From NCBI GenBank assembly GCA_947179485.1, contig OX359249.1:37806250-37870249 (forward strand): 64,000 bases of DNA. Reading direction: 5' to 3'. Below are positions 52,830 to 62,801 of this stretch, piece after piece; within the stretch, counting starts at the first letter, position 1; each line of letters starts with the position of its first letter. A model generated the notes under the pieces. The model searched no databases. It was not told the origin of the DNA and saw only the letters and a list, made by a program, of their open reading frames with translations. Position numbers and translations under genes: made by a program. This stretch comes from Allacma fusca. Its lineage: Eukaryota; Arthropoda; Collembola; Symphypleona; Sminthuridae.

Positions 52830-53109
52830 TTAAGATTTACAAATGCTAATATAACGAGCTATTTGGTCACACGAGTCACTGGTTTACTTACGAATTACTT
52901 TTTCATAAAAATTTTTGTAACTTTACAGAACATATGTTGTGTAAGCTCTAAATCTAAACTAATTCTTCAAATCTAAAACCTGCCATAGTACAATGGCCAG
53001 TTCACTAATAGTCTAGAACTACTCCTAACTTCTTCGAAGTACGGTTAATTATCCGACGGCGTAAGTACCAGTATTAGAAGTCAAATGTCGCATTAATATT
53101 TTTGCTAAA

Positions 53110-54533
53110 TTACATAGCGAAGTCCCACAGCAGACTATCACTCATAGGACTCATTGGAGCTCCATTACTTCCCTTTAAATCTGTCACCAGGCCGATCCCA
53201 CTGTTACTTCCGTCAATATTTCCGAATCCTCCAACAATAGATGTGCCACTATCTCCGTTAGCAGTTGTGAAAATATCTAAAGATCGAGTGGAAGATAGCA
53301 GAGGGTCCCTCTGCACGGACTGGTTTTGATTACTGACAACACAACTGTCATTGTTCGACATAGAACCACAAAAATCCATCCCTGATACTCCAAAAAATGT
53401 GTTACAATTTTCATTACTCAACCCTTTATTATTATTAAAATTCACTCCTTCATTTTCACTGGAATTCGGAGGGATTGCTTGAGAATGTGGATGATTCGTA
53501 GACATATTGTGCTGTTGCATTTGTGACTGAGGTTGCTGATGGTGATTCTGAGGGACATTGGAAGAGCTGCTGTTACAATTGCTAGGTAACAGGTTTTCCA
53601 GCCAATCCGTGTAGTCCATTTCCATTGGCATGGGCACATCCAAATCTGAATGCAGAAGTCCAAGTTCATCAAGAAAATCGTCGTCATGTTTTCGTCCATC
53701 AGTATTATTCTGATTTTGGTTGTCAACAGACATAGGAATGGGCACATTAGGATTAGAATTGTCATGGATTTTGCCTCTGCTTCCCATATCCATATGCTGG
53801 GCAGACGACGCATTATCTTCAAGAACTACATCCATGTCATCCACAAGATGCAAGTCCTTTTCAACCTCTCCGAGGAGCAAAGAAAATGAGTTGCTTTCGT
53901 CATCATCCACATGAGCATCCTCATTCATACCCATACTAGACTGAAATTTATTTGTGTTGAAATTCGCAACCCTGTTCTGTGCAGCCGCCAACTGTTCGGA
54001 CTCCGCATGCTCACGCCCGAAATTGGACAAGTCATTGCTTATTTTCAAAATATCTTCCGCCTCCTTGGATAACGGTTCTTTGTGTTGACCAAAATAAAAG
54101 TGTGTCCGTTTCGGAATGGTTATCTTAGAATTGGATAGCATGTTGGATGGAGGTACTGAGGATGGGGAGGAAGATTCTTGGAGGATATCTAGTATGGATG
54201 GAGTACCTGGAGATGCTATGGATCCTAGATCCAGGGATGATGATATAACGGGAACAAATGTTGAATTGTGAGGAGGAATATGCGCTAAAATGGCATTCTG
54301 ATTTCGTGAGAATGTCATAGAAGTTGGAAGTGTAACTGCGAATGTTGCAGGTGGGAGCGGTGGAGGCGGTGGAACGATTCCTTGGCTAGATGTTGATTCT
54401 GAGGTTACAGTTGCGGACAAAACGTTGCAATTATTATTTATGGAATTCGCGGAGGTTGGATAAGGCAAACCTGAAGGATTCTTTCCGGGCGTAGTCGGCG
54501 TTTGAGGTTCTTGTGCAGCACTTGGAGGAAGCT
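53110..54533 (-). CDS. Mrtf: MRTF coding exon 10 (C-terminal activation domain, stop)
   Basis: 1424 nt, entering in phase 1, residues ~1382-1855, ending in TAA at 53112-53110. It continues ELPPSAAQEPQTPTTPGKNP and carries SILDILQESS, a KITIPKRTHFYF basic patch, acidic segments, and EMDYTDWLENLLP, which matches the DSMDWLEL motif of vertebrate MRTFs. The last third is Asn/Ser/Gln-rich and the protein ends SLLWDFAM. Antisense and +1 open frames over this exon are shadows. Confidence 0.95.
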
Positions 54534-57500
54534 CTAATATTACAAATTACAAGGAATTTTATGAATATTTATCATAATTATGTAAAACATCAAATAAATC
54601 GTTGTATTGTATCGGTACATACCTCCGTTACGTATCAATATTTCAAGTACGTCGTCAACCATCTGACTTTTAAACCCTTCTTTTTTCTGAGCTCCAGTCA
54701 CCTAAACAAATTTTTGGAGTTAATTATAGTTGGAACAACTTACACAATAACCCAATAGTAATATGTCAGCTCTTACCTTTGAGGTAATTTTCGCTGAGGG
54801 TTTTTCTGAACTGTTAGAATCAAATGTGACCAAGAAATCGGATACATTTTTTGGAATTTCTTCATTTGTGTCAGAAGCTGAAACTTCATTTATTTTGAGC
54901 AACCAAGAATGATCCATACTATCCGAATCAGTAGTCACCGACGAAGCTACCCACTTCATGTCACCACCACGTTCATTGCGAGACTCTGCGCAATTATTTT
55001 CCTGCGAAAAACATAATACATCGTAAAACTATTCATGCCTGCATACACAATTTTTAAGTAATAATGAACTTGCTTTTTTAACCTGGAATGGATTTGGGGG
55101 ATCAGCAGATGATGCTACTACAGTCGATGAGCGACTGAGAACGATTTGCGCGCTGTTCGGTTGCTGTTGCTGCGAAATCTCCTGAGCAGATGGAATTGTT
55201 GTGGTTGCTGTTGCGACCGTTTTAGAAGGAACAGTAGCAAGTTTGACTATGGTAAACGGAATCTTTGGCACTTTCTGTGTCACTGGTTGTTGCACTTGTG
55301 ATTGCTGAAGGCCTGTGGTAATTAAGTTAGCAGTTGAACTTGTATGTTTGTTTTGTGAATCATCTATTCTTGACTGAATATTATGGTTAATTAAGGTCGT
55401 ACTTTGTGGTGGTTGTTCAGACTGCGCGGATGCATGCTGATGAGCCTGAATAGTCAAGGGAACACTAGGAGCAGCCATTTGGGCAATCTGAATTACTTTT
55501 TCTTGCTGCTGCTGCTGCTGTTGAATGGAATGCAGTTGGATTAATTTTTGAAGCTGGGCTTGAAGAGCTTGTTGCCGCATTTTTTGTTGCAGGTGTTGCT
55601 GAAGAGCTAGTCGATGTTTCTGTCCGCCGGTCTAAAAAGCACAATACAAACATTTTAACTTATTTTAAATAATTTTGTGTACTCAATCTACTAGTAATGC
55701 TCTTACAATCTGGGATGATTTCATCTGTTGTAACTGGTGTTGAGAATTCTTCAGCGCTTGTTGCAATTGTTCAATTTGCTTTTGCTGCTCGCGAATCAAA
55801 TTTTCATCAACTTTGGTCTTCGTATCATTCTCATTGGTTCCGTCATTTATGTTACTATTACTTTGAATTGTATTATTTGCTAAAACTTTAATGATGTTTT
55901 CACCCATTTGGGATGTACAATTAGAATGGGTCATGTTGGAAATACTCATCTTTTTGTTTTTCATGTGCTTTCCATGGCCACTGCTCAAATTACTAACAGT
56001 AGTCACCCCACGGTCACCAATATTACCCGGTTCACTAATATCCATTGGGTCGTTTGACGACGAGCTTTCATCCAATTCAGTCTTTATCAGTATCGTGGAA
56101 GATGGCTGAGAATTGGTTTTACCAGAATTCATCTCTTCAGTATTTGCTTTAGGTGGAGGCGTTGTAGTACTTACAGCCTCGTCCTGCACATTAGCATCGG
56201 CTTGCCGTAGTCTCTCCACCAATTGAGGTTTTGATCCACTGACCGGCAAGTTCCTTCTCTTCAACTCAGCCTTCAAATCACTCACTTTCCAATCATTCAA
56301 CTTGATTTTACCACTCACCGTATTCACACTACAAGTTTGTTGAGTATTGTTATTACTCTCAGACACACTTATATTAGTCAACTTGGGTTTGATTTCAGTC
56401 ACAGAGACTTGCATCGGAATTGGATTTTGTACAGGAATCGTTATTGTGGTCGTGGCTGAGGTTGTAGACGACGTACATAATGGAATAGGGGCTGGAGCGA
56501 TTGGCTGTGGCTTTGATTGTACCGTACTGATTGTATTTGAAACTGGAATAGTCGAAGCAATACCCAAACCACCAGCTTGAGTAAAGGAAATCGGTGTTCC
56601 AGTTGCTGTTATTAGAGTACCAGTTCTGGAGGCATTACTTGACTGCAGGGTTACAGGAACAGCATTGGTAGTCAACTTGGCTTGCATAGTATCCGGTCCT
56701 GAATTTAACTTTGAAACTGCAGGTAATATTATTTGAGGATACTGCAAAAGTTAAATAAATTTTAGATCCCAAATACTGAATTTTGCATACTCAAAACATA
56801 CTGAAGAAACAAAACATACCTTATGTTGCCATTCCAGTTGCCATTGTAAAAACAACTGCTGCTGCTGGAGCAGAAGCTCATACGAGCTTTCTACTTGCTG
56901 CTGCTGACTCTGGCTGCTGCCACCTTTCTGGGCACTTGGTGGTCCTTTGTATTCATGGAATTTTATTGTTCTGGTTTTAGGTTGGATTTTTGTTTTACTA
57001 CTTTTCTTAGAGCTCCTGCTTTTCGAAGAGGATGGCTGTAGTTGAGCCTGATTCAGATTAATGGATCCTTGTGATAAAGTCGGTGACGATGTAATCGAAT
57101 GGCCTATGCACCCAGAACTCCCAACAAGTTGACCTAACTGGGACGATGTAACAGGAATGGCTCCTACTGGCAACGAAGAAGCACTCCCAGAAGCTGCCGC
57201 TGCAGCTTGAATGTTTTGTAAATGAATTTGCAACCTTCCCAAAACAGGAGGTGCGGAAGGTAACGGTGGGGGAGGTGGAGGAGGAGGAGGTGTAACAGCC
57301 GCTATAGACACTGGGGATAAAGTTGATGTTGTAGATCCTAGGGAAGGTGACGAAGGAACTACAAGTATAGGATGCTGCTGAATGCCATCTTCCTCTTTTT
57401 TGGAAAATCCATTTGATGAAGAATCCGCCGAATTTTGTGAAATCGAATGGTCAGGAGTTCCAGCCGGCGATGAAAGATCTGAACTGGATTCATCTTCTCC

Positions 57501-60500
57501 ACAAAGGTATATATTAGGCACATGTGGTCCCGGTGTATGACCCTCTGATGTTGGCTTAAATTCGACTACCCCTTCTTTGATTGCTTGTTCTATTTGAGCA
57601 TCCGGTGCATGCAGAATGTTTTTCCGTACTAATTCTAGCGGGCCCGGTCGATGAATAAGGTGATCATTTAGTGAGTCAGCTAGTCTCGCTCGCTTTAGCA
57701 TTCGTTGTTTCTCCGCCAGCGATGGTGCCACCCTTGCATTAGTATCTGTAATATGCAAGATAAATAAATTTTAACACAAGACCTAGACGTATAACACCCA
57801 ACTTGATAAACTAATTAAAACTAATCCAATTTCGCTTGTCAAGTAAGACAGGAAACAACTCCGATGTGGACAGATACAGATAACAAATCATGCCTTTTGT
57901 CAGTTGAAGATTACTTACCCTCAAGAATATGTTGGCGCACCAACTCTTGTCTGGCTGGTCTCTGCTGTATCTTCACCTTCAACAAATCACCCATTCTGGC
58001 ACGTTCAAGTCTGACCCGTTGACCTGCAAATGCTGCCGGAGTCTTCGGAGCTAAAATTAAAACAAATACATTTAAACACATTAAATGCTAACTAGCTTTG
58101 AAAAAAAATCATTGGTAAGACAGAAGCAGGCTGATTAGCTACAGTGATGTGGTGTCATGAGTATGCTTGTTTTAATTAGCTTATAGTCTCTTTAGATTAA
58201 GCAAAAACAATGGAACTGCCAAATTGTATATATTCTTTCAGAGTTTTCTCACACGTCAACATACTTGCAAAATACTCCCGCTAAAATGTACACAAAAATT
58301 CAGTATTTTTTCTATTGAATTTACTGTCACAGTATATTCTGATTTAAAAAATCAAGTTAAAAACGAGAATAAACAGGCTTCGATATATGGCCTAAGATTT
58401 TATATTTAAAAGAAGCAACGATATGTGCACTATCCGCTTTATTAGGTATGCATAATGCATACGTATTCGGAAAATGCAGAAATACAAAAGCATATTGTCT
58501 CAGACAATTAAATATCTAAGTCGAAATTTCAATTCTAAGGGGTCACAAACTTAAGTATGTGTACTAATGTTTTACATGTATGTGCAAGTCACATAATCAG
58601 TTCATACAGTAAAGTATTCGTAGTAATAACAATATTGTGACTATATGGTACAGCTTTTGAGTGAAATAATCTACCTTAATATATTATTGTTAAAATCCAA
58701 TTTTAAAGCACTACATAAAATTCTGCAACAAATTTTTGTCAAAATTCATATGGGAAGATACTTAAATAATTCCCAATGTATTGTGCGTGTTAGCCAAGTA
58801 GTTACCAAACGAAAAAGTTGTTGTAAACTTGTATATCTCATGGTTTACAGGGATTCGTAGGCTGATAATATTCGTGTAAACATAATTTGATCTGAAATAG
58901 ACTTTTCTTTCTCGATCATTCAAATCGGTTCAAGTGTTTGGGAAATAATCAAAAAACTATATTTCTAAGGGTCCACCAAAAACAAAATAGACTGCTTTTA
59001 CACGGCATAAATGTTTCAAAGAATATCCTAGAAGCTGCTGGTCTGTGGGCCAAAGCATTTTTATTACAATAAAGGCAATATAGTAAACACATTAAGATTT
59101 CGGAGAAAGCAATAAGTTATTATTATTAATATTATCCGTATTTTTTTAATACTTACGTGGTAATATACCCTGCTCTACTAATTGGTTCATTGGCCGACGA
59201 AGCAGTAGCTTGACCTTCAGAGCTGTTCAATCCAAAAGCAAAGTTAATTTAAATTTTCATCGGCTGAACCCAGTGAGGAGTTAGCGAAAAATATAACTCA
59301 TAATCACTTTTCAAATTGGATAATTTGAATTTACTAGGACAAACTTACATTCCTTGTTTTTATCCATGCTTGGTTGGAGGGGAGACTCGTCCACTTGTAC
59401 ATTCGGTGGCGACGGCTCAGGTTGTTCAGGCTGTGTGTCTTGACCACGGTTTGATGGGAAGGTTGTGGGTACTGGATTTGAGTGCTGAATAGACGCGGAG
59501 GATGAACAGGCTGGTGTCAATTGCGGTTGGTTAGGGTCAATATTTCTAGGAGAGTTATTTGTTAAATCCTTAGGATCCATTTCCACCTCATCAAAGTCCT
59601 CGAAAAAGTCTGGACACAGTTGAAAGAGCGTCTCAATCAAATCAATGTCCAGTTGTACCGGCCAAATCAAGTTCTCCGATTTTGAATGATCCTTTCCACC
59701 TAAAATAGAACCATTTAAAAAAACTTTCTTCAGTTTTCCCATCCAAGTGCAAAATTAAGGCCAAAATTCATATATACAATGCATGCTTGCTTAAAATATG
59801 AAAATCCCATGGCAAACGTTATTACAAACTAATAGGACCAAAAATTGTCACAACATACACATATTTCAAAATAAATGGGCTTTACTAGCGCTCATGTGGT
59901 ATGCATTCACGTTCACATTTCACCCAGAGCATGTTAATACTATTAACTCCTACACAACTTGTACCCTCGTGTATATTCTATATCAACTCACACGACTTAT
60001 AACACCCAAAATTAATCCACAAAGAGTCCTATTGCATGTGTCTGAAAATAACCTACATCCATCGTAAGATATTCATACTAGCGGTATACAGCAAATGCAC
60101 AGAAGGAATCTATCGCAAACACGAAAATATCTATACGCATCATGTTCCAAATAAATCCAATGCAAGTTAGAAACCTACCATTATGCTACACCGCACACAG
60201 TATTCCGTAAGTGTAACCTAACCTTGCATGTTATGTTTCGTAAACTCTCTTATTTTACATAATAAGTAATTGTATGTATTATAGGAGCTTTTATGAAAGG
60301 TATGAAATATAGAAATACCGACATTGAGAAATCGGAAAAAATTTGAGCATAATAATTTTTCTCAATTACTCGGATTCATCCCGGACTACGTGCATATCTG
60401 CCTCTAACGTTACTCAAATGAGGAAACTGGCTAGTAATTTTCTCTCCCTCCTTCGCATTAAAGACACTTTTAGCTAATAAATACAGGGAACAAAGAAATG

Positions 60501-62801
60501 TAAACATTAAATAAGAGCCATACGTTATTCCTGTCGACAAATATACCGAAAATACGAACTGAAAGACGCATTTAATTCTAGTTGCCGTCGTTCCTCTCCT
60601 CCTGGCAGTAGACACTTTGAAACAGAGTGAACCCACGGCTGACTTCAAGCCAATCCATGCGTGGGTAATACTTACAATACCATCCGTATTTCTTTTCATA
60701 CGCTCCATACTTTACGGCGGATTAGGAAAAGTAGTAACTAACTAAAATTCATCACATTGGGTCACATGAGCTTAAGAGCCTAAGCAACCTGTCTACATTG
60801 CTAAAACTTACATCTCAAGTTGTGATCCATCAACATGCACTTAAAATGCTCGCAGAAGGATCGATATTTCTGAACAGGAACCAATGCCGACAATGTGCAT
60901 TAACTAAGTATTGGGAAAAATGTGTTCAAAAATGAGGATAGAGCCGTACTCATCCCAATCTCCTTCCCTGATTCGAGGGGAAATAGGTGTGATCATACAG
61001 ACTCCATGGAGAAGGAAATGCAAGCAACAATAAAGTTGAGAGAGTAAATTTGAATAAGACAAAGTGCTGTAAAATTAGTAACTATTTATGCACACTATGG
61101 TGTCAAAGTCAAAGTTTGTAAAAAGAATCGTGGAAATCCGGGCAATTTGTGCCAAAGTATGTTTATACGGCGTGCATTCATACATGTATAGGTTCACGTA
61201 GAATGCATAATAGGGAAATGCCTTAGTATATCTTGGCACGTATAATCATAATCTTCATCCTCGTCAGAGTTAAAAAATACGTAACTCACGTCGACTGTGA
61301 GCGAGCACTAGTATCATAATATATAGAAATAATAGCAAAGCCTGGCCTTCGACCAAATTCTAAAAACAAGACAAGACTACGAGTTTTTCAAGAATGAGAG
61401 AAGAAAAAGGACTTGATACTATAGATAAGCAAACTCCACCCTCTCGGTGATTTCTTATAAGATTTTCTATACCCGTGTACTTATGTAGTTTTTACTCGAA
61501 TGCAACCTTTGGTTATTTTCTCTCTCGAATATTTTGCAGGTTCAGAATCATCATCATACCATTCTCTGTAGCATGGTCTGACATATTTTAAAATGAGAGA
61601 TAGAAACCAAGCACGAGCTGAGAAAATTCTGTTAAAGATCAGATCTCATCTCTTCTCGAGTTGAAACTTCACAAACAAGTTATGAGCAAAGCGAAATGCC
61701 ATTACGCTGAAGAGGAAAAGGAGAGACGTAAAGGTATGAAAATGTTGGAAGTTGGAACCTGAAAAACACAAGATTGGCATGGTTTAAAGGTTTTAGCCAA
61801 AGCTCTTCTTCGTCGGTATTTCCTTTTCCCATTGTCCTATTAACACGAAAATATTCGGTATAGAGAGAAAGCTATTTTCCTACCCAACTACAAGGACTCA
61901 GGCAGTTAGATATGTGTGTATATTTCTACGCAGTAATACACCACTCGCTTTTTTACAATCATTCTCACACATTGCTCAATGACTCATGGAGTTTCCTCAT
62001 CAACTAATCATCATCATCACCTTGGCAATGTATACACGGGATGACTTCCCTTCTCTCTGGACTAGGTGGGTCATCCCCGTCATCATCGTTTACTCTGGCA
62101 CTACAATTACTACTATCATTATTATTCCAATCTTCTTCATTGTCCGTATTTCCTGCACCAGTTTGACTACCCAAGCTTCTCACTAGATTATTGTCGTAAT
62201 CTTCAGAAAATTCATGATCAATATCTCCAAATAAGGAATCCGATTCGCATTCACCACAATCACAATGATCTGGGTCACAATCTCCCTCTTCGTCTTGAAT
62301 CGACGACACAACTTTTAAATCAACTTTGCCTGTGGTCGACGCCGCGGTTGATGATGCAACAACATCATTAGTACTATTCACCGGTGTGTTACTGCTTTTC
62401 TTTACAGTCCCAACAGCTGTCACATTACTTTCTGTCTTTTCAGTATTGTTACCCTGAGCTAATTTCTTGCCACTCACTAAGCCAATTCCCGTGCTGTATT
62501 TTAGCCGCACTAAATTATTCCTCTTTCTTGGGGACTCAGTAAAGTCTTCCAAATGCCGGGTCTTCGCCGATCGAACCGACACCGGGCCACAACCAGCAAT
62601 TTTTGCACCGCGCCTGAAATTTGTTTTCTCAACAATTGAAATTGGAATTGGAATAGTTGTAGTGGGTGTGAAAAGGCCACTAACACTAATGCTTCCACCA
62701 CTCGCCGAAATCACAGTTGACGGCGGTCGAGAACAGATTTGCTCAGCAACACAATCGACGAGTGGAAGTCGAGTGCTCACCACAGACGTACTGACCGGCA
62801 T
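53110..62801 (-). CDS. Mrtf: Myocardin-related transcription factor (MRTF/MAL), 10 coding exons
   Basis: Spliced gene; ten exons total 5568 nt, giving 1855 residues plus TAA. Seen in the predicted protein: RPEL1 (~379-399, RRPMNQLVEQGIL), RPEL2 (~418-443, QQRPARQELVRQHIL), RPEL3 (~464-488, HRPGPLELVRKNIL), basic B1 region and linker (~684-711, ending KFHEYKGPP), Q-rich block (~724-752, LLLQQQQLFLQ), SAP domain (~900-932, LKAELKRRNLPVSGSK), a leucine-zipper-like coiled coil (~1067-1097), VDDVLEILIRNGE (~1370-1382) and TDWLENL (~1690). The order is that of vertebrate MRTF-A. In that family G-actin binds the RPEL motifs and holds the protein in the cytoplasm; when actin polymerises, MRTF enters the nucleus, binds SRF through B1/Q and activates cytoskeletal genes. 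The protein is much longer than vertebrate MRTFs (~1000 aa), through an N-terminal extension and N/Q/S-rich linkers. Family identity is certain; individual splice borders are inference, exon 1 being the least sure. Confidence 0.95.
54623..54701 (-). CDS. Mrtf: MRTF coding exon 9 (activation motif)
   Basis: 79 nt, entering in phase 0 and leaving in phase 1. It encodes VTGAQKKEGFKSQMVDDVLE and ILIRNG. The MVDDVLEILIRNGE segment matches the conserved QMDDLFDILIQSGE motif that opens the vertebrate MRTF transactivation domain, which supports this otherwise easily missed small exon. Acceptor AATTTGTTTAG; donor GGAG|GTATGT. Confidence 0.92.
54777..55001 (-). CDS. Mrtf: MRTF coding exon 8
   Basis: 225 nt, phase 0 to phase 0, residues ~1281-1355. 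It begins ENNCAESRNERGGDMKW, then an acidic Ser/Asp stretch (TDSDSMDHSWLLKINEV), ending KPSAKITSK. No named domain; it probably forms part of the activation region. Acceptor TTTTTCGCAG; donor AAG|GTAAGA. Both flanking introns are about 75-81 bp. Confidence 0.88.
55083..55631 (-). CDS. Mrtf: MRTF coding exon 7 (glutamine-rich)
   Basis: 549 nt, phase 0 to phase 0, residues ~1098-1280. It begins TGGQKHRLALQQHLQQKMRQ, so the coiled coil may continue, with a seven-glutamine run encoded largely by CAG near 55503-55523. The rest is Ser/Thr/Ala/Gln low complexity ending NPFQ. Acceptor TGCTTTTTAG; donor TCCAG|GTTAAA, a weaker match, supported by the phase and by the short 81-bp intron. Confidence 0.88.
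55707..56741 (-). CDS. Mrtf: MRTF coding exon 6 (SAP domain, leucine zipper)
   Basis: 1035 nt, phase 0 to phase 0, residues ~753-1097. After a Ser/Thr/Pro-rich stretch comes the SAP DNA-binding helix pair (KLNDWKVSDLKAELKRRNLP, then VSGSKPQLVERLRQ). A Ser-rich linker with a possible sumoylation-type site (IKTELDE) follows. A glutamine-rich coiled coil (EQQKQIEQLQQALKNSQHQL) at the exon end corresponds to the dimerising leucine zipper. Acceptor TTTGCAG; donor CAGATT|GTAAGA. Confidence 0.93.
56820..57745 (-). CDS. Mrtf: MRTF coding exon 5 (RPEL3, basic region, Q-rich)
   Basis: 926 nt, entering in phase 1 and leaving in phase 0, residues ~444-752. RPEL3 is the best of the three (KRARLADSLNDHLIHRPGPL, then ELVRKNIL), followed by the usual EQAIKEGVVEF helix. 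Next come an acidic Ser-rich patch, a run of nine prolines, the lysine-rich B1 region (KKSSKTKIQPKTRTIKFHEY) and the conserved SSYELLLQQQQLFLQ segment. B1 and the Q block form the SRF contact and part of the nuclear import signal in vertebrate MRTFs. Acceptor CATATTACAG; donor ATAAG|GTATGT. Confidence 0.93.
57919..58050 (-). CDS. Mrtf: MRTF coding exon 4 (RPEL2)
   Basis: 132 nt, phase 1 to phase 1, residues ~400-443. It reads PPKTPAAFAGQRVRLERAR and then GDLLKVKIQQRPARQELV and RQHILE. This follows the vertebrate linker (LKSPAAFHEQRRSLERAR) and second RPEL motif almost residue for residue. Arg, Pro, Glu and Leu of the RPEL core are all present. Donor GAGG|GTAAGT. Confidence 0.93.
58051..59156 (-). 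other. Mrtf: MRTF intron 3 (1106 bp)
   Basis: Bounded by GTAAGT and TTTTAATTTTAG, phase 1, separating the RPEL1 and RPEL2 exons. AT-rich, with stops in all frames. The open frames in it show no motif. Confidence 0.8.
59157..59222 (-). CDS. Mrtf: MRTF coding exon 3 (RPEL1)
   Basis: 66 nt, phase 1 to phase 1; encodes residues ~379-399, LKVKLLLRRPMNQLVEQGIL, followed by P. This is the first RPEL actin-binding motif, matching the vertebrate form with RRTREELVSQGIM. RPEL1 keeps the R..(x)LV..GIL core but has R-P-M-N in place of R-P-x-E, as often happens in this divergent first repeat. Donor CCAC|GTAAGT; acceptor GATTGAACAG. Short intron (126 bp) to exon 2, 1106 bp to exon 4. Confidence 0.88.
59349..59699 (-). 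CDS. Mrtf: MRTF coding exon 2
   Basis: 351 nt, phase 1 to phase 1, residues ~261-378. Acceptor TTCTATTTTAG; donor GAAT|GTAAGT. It begins GGKDHSKSENLIW, carries an acidic hydrophobic block (DFFEDFDEVEMD) and then a Pro/Ser/Gln-rich linker (QPEQPEPSPP), ending DKNKE. The junction codon makes serine and leads straight into RPEL1. An in-frame ATG at 59742, just before the acceptor, could start a shorter form if transcription began inside intron 1. Confidence 0.85.
59700..62020 (-). other. Mrtf: MRTF intron 1 (2321 bp)
   Basis: This is the largest intron, bounded by GTGATG at 62020-62015 and TTCTATTTTAG before 59699, phase 1. It has room for an internal promoter. A 110-codon minus-strand open frame at 60708-60376 begins MERMKRNTDGI and then meets a good donor (GTAAGT). 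That donor is phase 0 and does not fit exon 2, so it is not called as an alternative first exon. Nothing else is recognised. Confidence 0.6.
62021..62801 (-). CDS. Mrtf: MRTF coding exon 1 (N-terminal extension)
   Basis: The start is the ATG at 62799-62801. An in-frame TGA two codons upstream rules out extension in the same exon, and G stands at -3. The exon encodes residues 1-260 and ends in phase 1 at CAAG|GTGATG. It is Ser/Thr-rich, with one basic patch (ESPRKRNN), a cysteine and acid cluster (CDPDHCDCGEC, then DSLFGDIDHEFSEDYD) and a final CxxC (PCIHC). If the donor is not used, the frame stops five codons later (GDDDD, TAG at 62004). I recognise no domain here. It could instead be a separate single-exon gene, but its donor phase fits exon 2 exactly. 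Confidence 0.6.

Larger units (their letters stand above)
51087..53109 (-). other. Mrtf: Probable MRTF 3' untranslated region and downstream flank
   Basis: About 2 kb of distinctly AT-rich DNA without a credible reading frame directly follows the MRTF stop. On the minus strand overlapping AATAAA signals occur at 52272-52263 and another at 51092-51087. Either could end the transcript. An AT dinucleotide repeat lies at 52804-52829. The extent is a guess; long 3' UTRs are usual for this type of regulator. Confidence 0.45.

Noticed and set aside
53102-53914. Several overlapping frames over MRTF exon 10
   Set aside because: Shadows of the MRTF reading frame; the sense frame carries the conserved motifs.
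60376-60708. 110-codon minus-strand frame inside MRTF intron 1, possible alternative first exon
   Set aside because: Its strong donor (ATT|GTAAGT) is phase 0 while exon 2 needs phase 1. The phase-1 alternative (GATG|GTATTG) is a poor donor.
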